This document shows positions 10,925 through 22,560 of a stretch of DNA of 64,000 nucleotides, piece after piece. The notes beneath the pieces were generated by a model, which did not search any database, was not told the DNA's origin, and was given only the letters and a program-made list of their open reading frames with translations. Within the stretch, counting starts at the first letter, position 1; each line of letters opens with the position of its first letter. Source of the stretch: Axinella damicornis. Taxonomy: Eukaryota > Porifera > Demospongiae > Axinellida > Axinellidae. A program made the position numbers and the translations under genes. Where the stretch lies: NCBI GenBank assembly GCA_963931865.1, contig OZ007506.1:4646926-4710925 (forward strand), in the 5' to 3' direction.

Positions 10925-13900
10925 CTTGCACTTGACGGTTGTTCAAATTTGAACTCGGTCACATTCCCAGATGCTGCCGGTGTGGCACAATAAATGATAA
11001 TGCACTGGCATGCACAACAAGGAAACACCATGTACCAAGCACAACAAAAACTAGCTACCATGCAATTCTAGTAGTGCGTATGCACAAATGTTCAAGTTTT
11101 GCAAGATGCACCGTGGCATTAAAACTAGCTAGCTCAACTAGCTACAGTGGAACCTGATGTCTGTAGTGGAGGCAACCACCTGTCTACGCTACTGCTAGTC
11201 CCTATTGTGTTAATCCTCTATTTATGTACAACAACCTGCTTAAGACAGCCCCCTGCCTATAGTGCATGGCCAATAATCCCATGGTGACCACTATAGACCT
11301 TCCACTGTAATGTATATTGATTTTACCTACAACCTCCCCGTGCCTTGGCCAGCTTCCACCGTGAGGTTATGCATTAACAAATTTGGCATGCACTGAAGTA
11401 TGGAAGTGCATGGTCATTATAGTCATGTGACTTCCTCATATATCATTGTGTCATAGCTATTCATTGCCAGTTTGCCAATCTGAGTTGCAAGCAAACGGTG
11501 ATGTCATGCGCAGCGGAGTTAGCATGTTGCCAGTGATCCCAAGGCCTTTTGGGTTTGATTTGTTGACCCACCCCTATAGATAATAGCTATGTACTTAGGT
11601 TACCTTGAGTTTGGAGTTAACCCAGACCCTAATCGAGAGAACACCAAAAAAGGTCTGGAGGATTTTCTGATGGATCTAGCTATGTGCGCAGCTGCTAGCT
11701 AGCTAGCTAGCTAGCTAGCTACACAGCTGCTGACTGTGCTTGCTTCAATTCTTGTAACTGAGCTACACCTAGCTAGCTAGCTAGCTAGCTACATCTCTTT
11801 CTGAGACTACTTCGAAGTATTCATCATGACTAGCAGACTGCAGGTACCAAGACCAGTCGATACGTGTAGAGATTTTGTATATGTGGCCCATTGTATTCGA
11901 CAGTTTATACTGTGCAGCTCTCCACTTAATTAATTGCAGGCTAGTGCTTCACCGACACACACACGAAGGGCATGATCCAATGCAATGAGTCATGCTAGTC
12001 TTAGTAGCTAGTAGTCTCAGTCCCAGACCCAACCAACCCCAGCACAGATCGCTTTAATATCCAGCTTGTGCTGGATAAAAGGTCTGGGAACGAGACTAGT
12101 CTAGCTAGCTACTGGCAAGCTGCATGCAGCTAGCTCATTGACAAATTATCACCATGTGTGTAGCTAAAACATTAACGTGTAGCTAAAACATTAAGGCTCG
12201 CCTTAGGAGACCATGACGATTCACTTGAAGCTTATTCTGGACCAATCAAGTAGTCTATCAAACTAGACCAAATTTCTCTTGCTCAGAAAGTTGGGGGGGG
12301 GGGGGGGGGGGGGGGGGGGCAAGCCCACAACAACATGAGCAAGAAAAATTGGTCTGGTGAATACTCCCTCTCAGGCTCCACAACATTCCCTACCATGGGT
12401 GCATGCTCAGAGTGACAGTCTCTCAATGGAGAGTTTATTGTCCTCATGCACTTCCTCTACCCACCCCACCCACTTCATGATCGTGTGGGACTTACAGCTC
12501 ATCTGCTGATCATAACCATTACATGTGTCATTGCCACAACTTGTAAAACTGCAAGCTAGCAGACTGATTATGTTGGTATGAAAACAGTACATGTCCTAGC
12601 CAGGCATGAAAGTAGTAGCTAGGTGTGATTAATCCCTCATGAGGTGCCCTTGCACATGTGTGAGGGAGTAATAAGTATTCTCTTGAAGAAGCTGTCACTA
12701 GCTACTTACATTAATGTAGTGTTTCCCTACAGACCAACCATATTTGTAAACAAGCCAAAGTAGTGCCAAAACAGATCTGCTTTGAGATGTGTAAACTTCT
12801 TTGGCACCTGAACTCCAGTAACATACCACTAACAGGAAATTAGAGTAGTTGAGTCTCACTATAAACTCAAAGTTGAAGCTAGTGTGTCATTTCTGGAACC
12901 CAGCAATCATGACCCTCCAGATCCACCACATTATCCAGGCTCTGTATATAGCCCTGCATGGAGCTAGTATACAGACCTGTTGTGTAGAACCTTTCCCTCA
13001 ACATGCTCCAAATCTCAATCATAATTTGAGCTCATGTTTGTGTGCACCAATTGGTACGTAGAGAACAGTTGAATGTAAAGGATTCGGTATTGAACCTTGA
13101 ATACCATCTGTTGTCCAGAGTTTGTGTCATTCAGCAGGATCAATAGAGATGCTCTCACTGCATCCACTCTAATGTTCTGTTCCCATGTGGAAACTTGGCT
13201 ATAGCTGCCTCTCTACCTGAAGGACAAACCGGCGTTGACTAACTCCTTTTAAGTTATGCAGAGCACATAGCTAAGTAGGTCACGCGGAGGGGCGTGACCT
13301 ACTTATGCGCTCTTGATAGAATTTAGAGCATGCCTGCTGATAGCTAGTGTAGCTATACACAGGGGAGGCAGGATCCTTGTTCCAGGCCGTGTAGGAGAAA
13401 CATGGCCATTTGTAAATGCCGAATGGGGCCCTCTTTTTATCGCTCCTAAACATGGAGGTCTATAGTGTGTCATTGATTTGTTTGCTTGCAAACTGTTTGG
13501 TATTGAAGCTGCCCTGCAATTGTGAAAGTGAAGGCAGAGTATAGGTATGTAACCATGATTTGGCCATGAAAGGAATAGGGGACAGGCAATGAATACATAC
13601 ACGCACAGACTTTTATGCTAGTATAGGTATATATGTAGCCGGTTCTGATTTTCAACAGTGATTTGCCCATAAGGGAAGAGGGGGTTGGTAAAGATTATAC
13701 ATACCAACTGTCACACACACACATGAATTTTATGTGCTTCCTCACACACTGGTGCTATCCCGCAGCAATTGCCATGAATTGCTACTGAGGTATATAGCTA
13801 CCGCTAACCAAAGTTGGCTAAACTGTTTCTGCAGAGAAATCTAAGCATTCAGACTTTGGCATGAGAGACTATCGTCAGCCTTTGATCATGACAGAGCGTT

Positions 13901-14049
13901 GACACAATTCAAACCATGCAAAACAAAGAAGTGATGACAATAAACAGTTGACCTGCTTTAATTAAACATTCCATGGTCTCTCTCTATACTTGCGCTTTTG
14001 GGAGTAAGCTGCTGAGCAATATGATGAATTAAGGCAACCTGCCCTTTGT

Positions 14050-14163
14050 TAGCCTCATTCCCAGGCCTTCTACACCCTAGTGATCATTTATAATAGCTAA
14101 TATTATGGCATACTACTTAAACGATCAAAAACTGGAGGTGTAGAAGGCCTGGGAACGAGACTA
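14050..14163. mobile_element. Foldback MITE of the TAGCCTC family
   Basis: The left arm TAGCCTCATTCCCAGGCC and right arm GGCCTGGGAACGAGACTA enclose AT-rich sequence. The target duplication is not recognisable. A partial second right arm follows at about 14,180-14,200. Confidence 0.55.
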
Positions 14164-14746
14164 TAGCTTTTGGTTCTGTATACTGGAGGTGTAGAAGGCG
14201 GCTATAGCCTTTGCTTCTGTGTATGAAAACAACACTACCCTTTCCGTATCATGTACCAGCACGAATGACCATGATGATACTTCACAGAACTGATGCTGAT
14301 AGTCAGGATATTAGCTACAGAAGTGTGTTTCCCTACTGTGTCGAGGCTGAAAAGCTACAGAGGCATGCAGACTTAGAGTGCTTGAGGTCCATGTTATATA
14401 CGTATCGGTAAGCAGTTACATGAACGCCAGGCCCAGATCAATTGCAAGTGCTTTCTGCATGTCGGAAGATGCATGAGATCTGTTCCACATTCCTATTCCT
14501 ACCACAATTCCAAACAGAACCGTATATACAAACCCCAACCCATGTACTATACTACCTGTATCATATATGTGGATTCATGTTCTCAGATCCTTATGCATAC
14601 ATATTTACTGCATAAAGTATACAGAACAGCACATCCTCACTGGCCAACATATACACAGTCATGCATGCAGGCACTGAGTACTTGTGACAGGGAATTGAGA
14701 TGGATATATACAATCAAGAGATTAAACAACATCAACATAATTAGAA

Positions 14747-17062
14747 TCAATTGATGGCTGCAGCTTTTAATCTCAGAGCTACTGATGGGGAAGTTTGCGA
14801 TGGTGATGACAGACTACTGCGTGAAACAAGCCTAATGTGACTGTTTCTTTGCGCTGCAGAAAACTTTGAGTTTATAGTTCTGCTGGATTTTCTCCTCCTA
14901 ATCGTACGACTTTCGTGCCTTGATGACCAGATCTTTGGAACGAACAAAAATATTTTGCAGAGTAACGGAATTAACAGGTAGGGGAACACACTGAAAGAGT
15001 AGCCAGCCTCAGGTATGGGAATGACAATAACAAATGTTAGGGCATATGGGAACCAGGTACACAGGCAGACCGCTGTTGAGAAAACAAAAAGATTCACTTG
15101 CTTACTGTCTTTGAAGCTAATGATCTGGACCTTCCTTGTGAGAATTGCAAGAACTGACACAGCTACAATAGTGAGTCCATTCACTCCGAACGTTATGGCT
15201 GCTACCCAAATAGCATAGTTTCCTCCACAGAAAACTGTAACACGTGGAAACGCACTCGTTTGTTCACTTACAGGTACAGCATAACCTGTAGGAATTGGAT
15301 CCAGTATATACAACAGTGTCAGTACGATGACGGTAACGGACACAGGGACAAGACTCATTGCGATCATAACTTGATCAGACCAAAACTTTCCAGGTGTCTC
15401 AAAAACGAAGAAAAAGAGTCGATAGATTCGAAGCAGTCTCATGAACAATGTTGAGAAAATCAGCTGCACTCCTGTTGCAGTAAACCAGATCTCGGCCTGA
15501 CACATAGGCCCAAACAGATTTGGATCTAAAATCTCTCTTGCACCTGAAATCAAATCCCCTATGTACAGCATGTAGCAACCTGTTAGTATGAGGGCACTCA
15601 GATATGGACTGGTGGCTTTTATCGAGGGCTTATTCCAGTAGTAGATAAAGAGCACCAGGACAACTGTAGTGAAGACAAGTAGAGCTGCTGCAATGACAAG
15701 TGTTACAATGGGGAAAGCTAAAGGGACTGGCAGCACCACATCTTCAAAGTCGTCCATTGGAATCCTTCCAGGAGACAGCTGGACTGTCAAATTTCCTGTG
15801 AGTGGATTGTAGTGCCCGGCATAAATCGCTTCACTTCCTCTGACATGAAGAATATCCACTTCAGTCACCACCTCCCTATCCCCATTGAAAGCAATCCTCC
15901 CAAGGGCACCAGAAAAATTTACACTTCTCAGATTTCTTTCTACTATTGTGGACACACTTACGTTTTCAGGCATAGAATTGTTCAGTGCCAGTGCAAATGC
16001 CCAGATGGAATCATGCATTGAGTTGGTGTGTTGGTTCTGCCATGACCTTCCAAGACGATGTTGTAGTTCCATGAGGTATTCGCTGTAGGTTTGTCCTGAA
16101 ACCAAGGTTGTATTAGGGTTCAGTTCAAACCTGTACTGCAGCAGGAATGCGCCATCTATTGCCCTTAGAATTTCTTCATCAGTACATTGCTCTGTACCAT
16201 TAATCAGGTCTTCCAGGCTAAGGTCATGAAATATCCACACAAATCCAAGCCAGTGACGAAGGCCCATCTGTAACTTGTACGACTCACAAAGTAGCTCGCA
16301 AGCTTCAGATGCTGTTACGGAGGCATATACTATTCTTGCTCTGTTTGGTAGGAGGCTCTGAATGGGAGAGGTAGGAAATGTTGGGGAGACATCTCCCAAG
16401 AACACAAACTGAAATTCAACTCTTTGCTCGACTTTCGCCACAAAGTCATTTGCAGCTGTTATGTGTTGCATCAGGATAGAGTCTTGAACCACACCAATTC
16501 TCCTCCACCGGAATGTGGCCATCAAGGCCAGAACAGCATCATTGTAGACTGCTGAAGATGATATCATTCTGTAGAGTCGTGGATACTCTTCTTTACTAGA
16601 GAACACTGGAGAGGTTGCACCTGCTGAAATCTGGAGAAGGTCTATTCCTGGCCTTCCTGCAAGTGGGGAGATGGCCTGGGTGACTGTGGAACAGACCAAC
16701 CCCACCACCCCTACTATGTTCAAATCTCCACTCGTCACGTGTCTCACAAAGTTCACTGGTGCTTCTGTTACCAGGCTCTGATTACAAGTCTCTGCATTTG
16801 CTGGGACTAGCTCCAGCCTATAGCCAGGAAGGATGTCATTCCTCATGTTTATCTTCTCCACTGCCAGTTGTGCAACTGAAATCAACTCCTCTCGGCCTCT
16901 GTGGTAGGGCGGCGGCCTGGGAGACAGCCCTGCTGTTTCTGGCAGGGGCAGGAGAGCCAGGAGATGGAGCGCTGGGATCTCGGCTTGTACAACAAACACT
17001 GGAAAACAAACTGCTAACACAAGAAGTCGCATGATGCGTTTCCTGTGAACTTTCGTCACCAT
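14747..17062 (-). CDS. GABA-B-like class C GPCR, array gene 3
   Basis: An intronless receptor of 771 aa. The ATG at 17062 is used because the codon before it is GTG. A second ATG eleven codons in (MRLLVLAVCFPVFVVQA) would give a tighter signal peptide. The flytrap domain spans about residues 30-440, and helices run from about 450 to 705. Loop 1 reads WNKPSIKATSPYLSALIL. Helix 4 begins after WSDQVMIAMSLVPVSVTV, unlike genes 1-2 (WSNGALVALVFIPVSVTI), which puts it in a different class. ECL2 keeps its Cys (VFCGGNY), pairing with the helix-3 Cys of CQAEIW. The tail of about 63 residues is basic then Ser-rich, with a RRRKSSR stretch. Such Arg motifs act as ER-retention signals in GABA-B1, but that role is only a guess here. 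Gene 4 is its nearest class-mate. Confidence 0.95.
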   Translation of the reverse strand: MVTKVHRKRIMRLLVLAVCFPVFVVQAEIPALHLLALLPLPETAGLSPRPPPYHRGREELISVAQLAVEKINMRNDILPGYRLELVPANAETCNQSLVTEAPVNFVRHVTSGDLNIVGVVGLVCSTVTQAISPLAGRPGIDLLQISAGATSPVFSSKEEYPRLYRMISSSAVYNDAVLALMATFRWRRIGVVQDSILMQHITAANDFVAKVEQRVEFQFVFLGDVSPTFPTSPIQSLLPNRARIVYASVTASEACELLCESYKLQMGLRHWLGFVWIFHDLSLEDLINGTEQCTDEEILRAIDGAFLLQYRFELNPNTTLVSGQTYSEYLMELQHRLGRSWQNQHTNSMHDSIWAFALALNNSMPENVSVSTIVERNLRSVNFSGALGRIAFNGDREVVTEVDILHVRGSEAIYAGHYNPLTGNLTVQLSPGRIPMDDFEDVVLPVPLAFPIVTLVIAAALLVFTTVVLVLFIYYWNKPSIKATSPYLSALILTGCYMLYIGDLISGAREILDPNLFGPMCQAEIWFTATGVQLIFSTLFMRLLRIYRLFFFVFETPGKFWSDQVMIAMSLVPVSVTVIVLTLLYILDPIPTGYAVPVSEQTSAFPRVTVFCGGNYAIWVAAITFGVNGLTIVAVSVLAILTRKVQIISFKDSKQVNLFVFSTAVCLCTWFPYALTFVIVIPIPEAGYSFSVFPYLLIPLLCKIFLFVPKIWSSRHESRTIRRRKSSRTINSKFSAAQRNSHIRLVSRSSLSSPSQTSPSVALRLKAAAIN

Positions 17063-17326
17063 CACGAGCTATAGCTAGTGTGAACCGGACTAGATAGATG
17101 ACTTAAGTTTTCTCACAGCGAACCGTGAAGGTGGAAGCATAGCTAGATAATCTATATGACGTGCTAGATAACTGAAAGCCCTTACGGAATTTTCAACAAC
17201 TATGGCTGCTAATTTTAGTCACACAGGAGCCCATACTAGCGTCGATGTCAGTCGAATTACTCCGTGCGCATGCGCAGCGAGGAGCAGCTTTGTCTGTGGT
17301 CATATCTCGGAACGGGGGGGTACACT

Positions 17327-17565
17327 TTCACTGAATTAAATTTCCTGCTACAGGAAAGGTACAGTATAGGCAGAATTTCCTGCCCTATACTGTACACTTT
17401 CCTGTTTCCCTCCTGTGCATTCCTGCTAACACAAAACACGAAATTCAGCTTTCACTGAATTAAATTTCCTGCTAGAAGAAACAAGCAGAATTTCCTGCCC
17501 TATACTGTACACTTTCCTGTTTCCCTGTGCATTCCTGCTAACGCAAAAAAAGGAAATTCAGCTTC
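17327..17565. repeat. Tandem duplication upstream of receptor gene 3
   Basis: Two copies of about 120 bases start TTTCACTGAATTAAATTTCC and end GAAATTCAGCTT. Both contain a palindromic CCTGCCCTATACTGTACAC word. Confidence 0.7.
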
Positions 17566-18926
17566 GCTTCTCTTCCTGTGCTTCTAATTAGCTAAGTCTT
17601 CTCCTGCTTGGAGTAGTTCACTGAATACACTGTTTGTCCACATGGCGGCGATTGCTTTTGTGTATTGGTTTGATCTTAGCGCACTAGATGTTGTTAAATT
17701 TTGTAATCAGTATCTAAGAGCCAGTTTGCCATTGCTGGGGCTTAGTTGCTCATTTCCAACCCTTGTGAACTAACAGTCATTTTGTACTAGGTAGCAAGTT
17801 AGTGTCACATAAACAAGACTAGGCAAAGGAGGACATCTTTCACCAATATGGGCTCCATTGCAGATAGCTACCAACTAGCATGCACATTAAGCTGCTACTT
17901 CCGTGGAGGCAGGAGGTGTCACTCCCATAGGCACCATAGAGTCATAGCTAATCGAACTTTGACCGTCCTTTTGTTAACTGCTCAACGGCATCTGCCATCG
18001 CAAAAAAGCTCTTTACTGTACGTTTTTCTGCACTGTATTTCATCTTGAATTCAATGTTGACTGTACATGCATATTTTGCCCTTTGACCCTACAGCACTAC
18101 TGGGTCATTTTAATAGTCCATGAATAATTAACGAATGTCCTAACTCATGCCATTGATCTGTGTACACTTTCCCATGGCAGCAACTGTAGTCAATAAGACG
18201 GTCCTTAATTAAAGGGAGCCTGTCACTTTACATCGGTGATTTGATGTGGTCGTATAGGCTGTTGCCGAGGAGCTGCCTGCTGCATGCCTTGCCTGTGCTT
18301 GTTGGATCACTGTTAGTGTGAGTGGCTACCTGAAGGAGCTCCCTGCACAATATGAGAGAGAGAACATCAGGCAAATGATCACTTCCACACACATTATGTT
18401 TGCTAAGCGATAGACTTTGATCTGACCCCATTGTACTTTCCATCGATCCTTCTGGCCATGGGATCGGTATAGCGATATCGTTGCAGCTGTAGAAGGGATA
18501 TGGTCTCGCCTACGTAATAGGTATAGGTTACATAATGAGGAACAAAGTACCTCATACCCAGTACATGTGCCAAGGCATTATGATGATTAGCAGGGTTTTC
18601 CCCTTTTTATATCAGAAGGGGAGGTCTACTTACGTCAGGAGCCAATAATGTTCCTGTGTGGCCACATTTCTTGCTATAGCTATAGTCAGTTGGCTTCAGT
18701 CTTGGGTCGATGAGGTTGAGGGAGCCCTCGTAGGTGGCAATATTTTCTTGGCTCTCTGCAATCCGGCTCTGACTGGACCTCTAGACATGTAATTGGTGTG
18801 CACACAATACAACTAAACATTGTGTAGCTGTGTATGGGCTCTTCACCTGTCAGGTTATTTGTGCATGCCTCACTCCATTTTAGCTAGTATACCTTATTTC
18901 AGCTAGTAACTTAAACATAATATTAT

Positions 18927-19467
18927 ACAAGTAGCTTCGCTCGCTTCGCTCGCTCAATCAGCTACTTTCCCTTCGTTCACCTACCCGGAGTAATCCGGCG
19001 CCGGACAGCTCTCTGGCTGCTGCTCACCGATTGCGTCCGCTTGCCCCCTGATTGCGTCCGCTTCAGCTGCTGCTTGCCGCTTGCGTCTGCTTCGAATCAG
19101 CTGCTGCTCCCTGGCCCGATTGCATCCGCTTCAACTGCTGCTCCCCGTTTGCGTCCGCTTCCAGCTGCTGCTCCCCGATTGCGCCCGCTTCAGCTGCTGC
19201 TGCATGCTCGCCGCTTGCGTCCGCTTCAGCTGCTGCTCGAGCTCCCGATCGCGTCCGCTTCGGCTGCTGCTCCCCGATTGCGTCCGCTTCAACTGCTGCT
19301 CCCCGATTGCATGCATCCGCTTGCAGCCCCAGCTGGGTTCTCTTCGCGGATCGGAGTTTGAGGTTCAGTAAAGTACGAAGGTCGCGCGTCACATAGTGTA
19401 GTCCCGCCCCACGAACATCCCACTTCCGTCATCACAGATACAGACACACACAGACACACGTTAAAAT
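18927..19467. repeat. GC-rich minisatellite element, copy 1
   Basis: It starts with CGCTTCGCTCGCTC near GTAGC words and ends at ACACACGTTAAAAT. In between are about ten degenerate units of about 30 bp built from GCTGCTGCTCCCCGATTGCG and TCCGCTTC. The open frames in several phases come from the repeat and are not genes. Confidence 0.75.
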
Positions 19468-20671
19468 TGATATTGCGCGGGCAGATCAAAGGCATTGACT
19501 GTGGTTTATATCCAAAGTCATGCAGTTGTGCAACAGCTGCATGTGGCTTATAATTTGACCATGCACTGGGATCTCTAATTCAGGTAGCTATAGTACAAGC
19601 CAGTTAGAGTATGCCCTTTGTTGTTTATGGGAAATCTCACTCTGAGGCTGTTCATTTCGAGTTCAGTTCAGTTCAGTTCATGATAACCCAGGAATGCCCA
19701 TCTCCAGTTTTCATGCAGGTCCTGGACCCCATTATATTAATGGCCGGGGTGGTGATGGCATCCGATCACTGAACTCGCTTGAGCTACCATATATAAATGG
19801 CATTGCTCAAGCTTGTAGCAAATTCCTTTTTAAGGCAAACAACAGAAAAACCGAGGTACAGCGCCTGAGTTGTGCACTGGAGACTCACTCTACAATACCA
19901 CTAACCCAATTACCACTCATGCTGCTGTCATGCACCTCAAGGTCTAAATCAACAGCCTCTCATGGTATTTCCCATAAACCACTCAAGGCCAGAATCCAAC
20001 TATAATTCATAGTCTACCATTATTCAAATGTGTTGTGTCCTTCAAATGTGTTCCACCTCTACCGCAGATGGCAACTTAGGGGACAGTATGCGTACATGGT
20101 ATACTGTTTTCCCATGGAGAATTTGCTTTTACAACCAATGAAGTCCTCTCATGCATCACGTCCTTGGACCTAAACAAGTTCTAGTTCAGGAGATTAGGAG
20201 TGGAGTGTATTTCAGCGAGAATGCTCATTTAAGTACACAGCCACAGCATTTGCTCCATCGATGACTAAATTCTTCAACATTTCAATTTGCCTTGGCTACT
20301 TTCATGAAACTTCGAGAATCAGTTGTTGTTTCGTCATCTAACTAGACTAATCTCACTGCTACTGCTAAGCAATGCTAGAACCCCACTTCCACCACCAATA
20401 AAGTATTTCTATGAAACTAGAGCTCTGCAGAGCACATACCCCGTGTGCACTGTGCTGCAGTGCATTGGTAGTAGTTGTGGCCAATAGATGATTAGCTATA
20501 CGACTTGGCAACACTAGACTAGTCGGCAACTGCTTAGCTTAATCACATCAATCACTTTGTAGTAGGTTAGCTACAACTAAAGCTTTAGATTCATGCACGT
20601 GCTTGGGTAGAGGTTGACGTACATGTAAGAGAATGCACTGTTAAAATTGGGGTGTTGATTTGCATGCTTAT

Positions 20672-20906
20672 CAGGGCTGGCGCCAGCTGTTTTGAACTGG
20701 GGTGGCGGTCATAATCAATGGCAACGCGGAAGGGGTTGGCCGGAGGCGCTTTGCGTCTCCGCAGAGCGCAATTTTGTTTTTTAAGCACTCAGGAAGCGCT
20801 CTCGTAGCGATGGTCGAGTGCTGACCATGAGAATCGAGGTACATACGTATCTAGGCTTGAAGGTATTGCCTTTTTTTTAAAGAGGGCCCCTATGGCGCTG
20901 GCCCTG
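20672..20906. mobile_element. Small hAT-like MITE
   Basis: Inverted ends CAGGGCTGGCGCCAG (20,672) and GGCGCTGGCCCTG (to 20,906) bound 235 bases without coding potential. CAG...CTG ends suggest hAT. I find no clear 8-bp target duplication. Confidence 0.5.
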
Positions 20907-20964
20907 CTAGCGCTTATCCCATGTGCAAATGAAAGTACGTAATTAGAATGTGCTATGCACAAGC

Positions 20965-21010
20965 TAGTCTGGTTCCCAGACCCACCCGAATGGGTCTGGG
21001 AACCAGACTA
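20965..21010. mobile_element. 46-bp palindromic MITE
   Basis: TAGTCTGGTTCCCAGACCCA and its inverse. The flanks TGCACAAGC and TGCACGAGC match at 8 of 9 bases. Confidence 0.72.
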
Positions 21011-21094
21011 TGCACGAGCCTGAGTGAGTACGTACAAGTGCAGGACATGTTGTCATCAGAATGTGACTGCATGACCACAGCACAATGTCAGGCC

Positions 21095-21157
21095 ACAGAA
21101 TGACACCAAAAGTACGTACCTACACTGTGTAGGTACGTACTTTTGGTGTCATTCTGT
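21095..21157. repeat. Perfect 63-bp palindrome
   Basis: ACAGAATGACACCAAAAGTA continues into a 31-base arm, exactly inverted around base 21,126. There is no mismatch. Confidence 0.85.
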
Positions 21158-21448
21158 CATATAGGCATAGTCTCGTTTCCAGGCCCGAGATGGTTTAGCT
21201 AATCAAGTATGTGTAGAATAGCTATATAGCAAAAAGCTATATTTCGAATTGAAGTGCACTTCCTATTTGAATTGCAGACCGCAAAAACGGCCGACGTTTA
21301 ATAAGAAAGAGCTGGAGTATGCAACGAATTCAAGCAGTATGGTAGCTATCAGGTACACAAACGCTTTTTAATTTTCTGTTGCAATCTTTTTGTCGGGTTT
21401 AGCAATTGTCTAGCAATGTATGTTGCGAGATTTCAATTTTTTTCCGGC

Positions 21449-21492
21449 TGACTGACAGACAACTGACAGACAACTGACAGACAACTGACGGA
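21449..21492. repeat. 12-bp tandem repeat CTGACAGACAAC
   Basis: About four copies of GACAGACAACT-type units in a row, beside a GC-rich CGCGCATGCGCGCA word. Confidence 0.7.
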
Positions 21493-22523
21493 CAAAACCG
21501 ATTGCTTAACCCCACTTCGCGCATGCGCGCACGGGGTAATTAGTGGGGGTTTCAACCTGTAAATCCACAGTGAGATAGATCTCCTAACACAACTGTCCTA
21601 TCAGGAGATCCACACTGAAGGCTCTGTTCAATAGGGCCACAAGGCTCTGTCCAATATAGGCCCCTGCTACTTATAGTTATGTCATCTATTTGGTTATCAT
21701 GATCAGCAGGTGCTGATCACATGCTTCTGTACAGCTGATCAACTCAAGAGGACCTGCACCAATTACAATTGGACAATGACAAAGTTAGCGAGTGGGTGGA
21801 CCGCAATCCCTCAACACTCAATCCTATAACTGAGTGCAAATCTACGTTGGTCTTAAAGGGAAGGAACCCTAGCCTGTTCAGTCACTACAGCTGGTCCGCT
21901 CATCTGCAAAAAAGGAAGGCAACTCATCAGGCTAGTATCGACACCGAAGGCTTATTTGGAATATATAAATGTGTAGCTACGCCCGGCCCCCACCTTGAGT
22001 AGCTACACCACTCAAGTTTGGAATTCTCATCTGATCACACACCGAACATGGATAAACTTGCAAAGGAATTGGATGCAGGCTAGCAACACTTACTTGACCT
22101 CACAGAAATGCTTATAATTATACCCATGAGAATCGGCACATCTACAACTAGCTAGCTACTTGAAAGTTGAAAAACTTTGTACTCTCTGTAAGCTTATTTC
22201 CAGATGATGATTTTGTATCTCAACCGAGTTGGTACAATCCCACATTGTATTAGCATTTCACCCACACACAATGATTCATTTGTACTGTTTCTGTTTGGAA
22301 TTCTAATGCTTATCCGTCCCACATTACAATGTATGGAGGGTTTATACCTGGAATCTACAGGGAATGTTCAAAATCTGTTTGAGCATCAAGACATCCTGTG
22401 TAATATGATATTTCCTGTATACTTGGAAACACCACAGGATGTTTACTGAGGCTTAGCAGTACCAAGACCTCAATGAGCATTGATGAGTTATGTATCTATA
22501 GCGAAAAACTGCAATTACAAGCA

Positions 22524-22528
<5 letters not shown>

Positions 22529-22558
<30 letters not shown>
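22529..22558. repeat. Poly-G tract
   Basis: About 30 consecutive G. Similar runs occur at 6,654-6,692 and 12,293-12,319, with poly-C at 33,142-33,165. Their exact length is doubtful in any assembly. Confidence 0.8.

Positions 22559-22560
<2 letters not shown>

Larger units (their letters stand above)
555..12902. repeat. Tandem segmental duplication, two units with receptor genes 1 and 2
   Basis: Unit A (about 555-7,251) and unit B (about 7,252-12,902) align over flanks, receptor and 3' MITEs. The junctions are seen where GGAACCCA is followed by TGCAGGCTCTCTCC at 7,246 (unit B start, matching 555). Unit B ends in GGAACCCAGC near 12,902. Unit A has extra insertions at 3,714-4,645 and 6,642-7,149. 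Unit B has a longer poly-G near 12,293. Confidence 0.8.
10260..14746. other. Intergenic, upstream of pseudogene 2 to gene 3
   Basis: No supported gene. Up to about 12,902 it parallels unit A, including runs of TAGC at about 11,692-11,720 and 11,770-11,790 and poly-G at 12,293. Beyond that is unique sequence with a small hairpin (GTAGGTCACGC...GCGTGACCTAC, about 13,276-13,305) and the MITE at 14,050. Confidence 0.7.

Noticed and set aside
19041..19396. Overlapping open frames of about 100 aa on both strands
   Set aside because: All are translations of the GC-rich minisatellite in different phases, as at 40,698-41,077.
19694..20005. 103-aa plus-strand frame
   Set aside because: No domain, no splice context, low protein-like quality; treated as chance.
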